Source of the DNA: Salvia splendens
Lineage: Eukaryota; Streptophyta; Magnoliopsida; Lamiales; Lamiaceae
Direction: 5' to 3'
DNA: 64,000 bases
NCBI RefSeq assembly: GCF_004379255.2
Contig: NC_056039.1
Coordinates: 24,503,883-24,567,882 of the forward strand
Under the pieces are notes generated by a model. That model worked only from the letters and a program-made list of their open reading frames with translations, searched no databases and was not told the DNA's origin. Every line of letters starts with the position of its first letter. The stretch's first letter is position 1. Shown piece by piece: positions 63,641 to 64,000 of this stretch. A program made the position numbers and the translations under genes.

Positions 63641-64000
63641 CGTTGTGTATTGTATTTGTATATTTGTATTGGTGTATAGCAGCTCTAGAATCTATGGCTC
63701 TACACACATCTTCTACAAACCTTGGTTAGTGTATTTAATTTTGTATTGTATTCATCTAATTATCATCTAATTCTATCGTTTGCCATTTCAATGGGAATAA
63801 TTATGGAAACAAAATTAAGGCCATTAGTTAATAACAAATCTGAAGACTTCAATTCGATTTAGTATATGGTAATGTGTTGAAAATTTGAAAATTATGAATC
63901 AAATTTGAGGAGGTGAGTGATTATGGAGACCGGAATAGTTGAGCGATTCAATTTCAATTGATTACAACTAAAATGCTTACTCACCAAGTATTAGAGAAAA
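63641..64000. other. Upstream intergenic region
   Basis: AT-rich, with no coding frame or repeat that I recognise. It is probably the distal promoter of the kinase gene on the minus strand. Confidence 0.4.

Noticed and set aside
1..64000. CRISPR-like arrays, phage or bacterial operons
   Set aside because: All direct repeats are TE-derived or simple, no cas-like or phage genes occur, and introns and plant TEs show nuclear plant DNA.
1..64000. tRNA, rRNA or snRNA genes
   Set aside because: Only tRNA-complementary primer sites of retrotransposons were seen; no cloverleaf with A and B boxes was recognised by eye.

Overview
The window is nuclear DNA of a flowering plant, probably a eudicot. It is AT-rich, dominated by nested plant transposable elements, and carries one ordinary host gene with short GT-AG introns. 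I saw no rRNA or tRNA gene, CRISPR array or bacterial-type operon. The species cannot be fixed from the sequence alone.

Layout. 1-3796: 5' part of an Athila/Tat-type Ty3-gypsy element on the minus strand (protease, gag, tRNA-Asp-type primer site, complete LTR), inserted in a decayed hAT transposase gene (3797-5040). 5915-7511: LTR of a second gypsy family, called family B here. 7535-11155: Ty1-copia pol remnant, split by a family B solo LTR (8618-10033, TSD CTTCA) and a hAT MITE (10053-10418, TSD GCCCTATG). 11227-23600: decayed hAT-like sequence rich in ATACCG, split by a gag-only LTR retrotransposon (about 11541-23304). The 3' LTR of that element carries a complete, apparently intact hAT transposon (16554-20759, TSD AATTGGAA) with a two-exon, 807-codon transposase. 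23600-30566: MITEs, an orphan promoter-like module, and decayed family B and Athila-type LTRs. 30567-53582: a pile-up of family B (Athila/Calypso-like) elements. It holds a plus-strand 5' half (LTR, primer site, gag, protease, RT), a minus-strand 3' half (env-position ORF, 3' UTR, LTR), a scrambled junction at 43.0-43.9 kb, then a plus-strand 3' half (protease to integrase, env-position ORF, LTR). 53583-56794: nested MITEs, including PIF/Harbinger, Stowaway-like and a CACTA end.

The host gene is a casein kinase 1-like kinase of the HD16/EL1/MLK group. It lies on the minus strand, 58260-63044. I resolved 16 coding exons giving 697 codons without interruption, plus a probable 5' UTR intron and an overlapping upstream ORF.

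The elements do not work together as a pathway; insertion boundaries and target-site duplications give a relative history. The points most worth following are the intact hAT, the gag-only element, the CACACTTAG/CTAAGTGTG hairpins shared by two family B 3' regions, the doubled LTR promoter, and the 43 kb mosaic.
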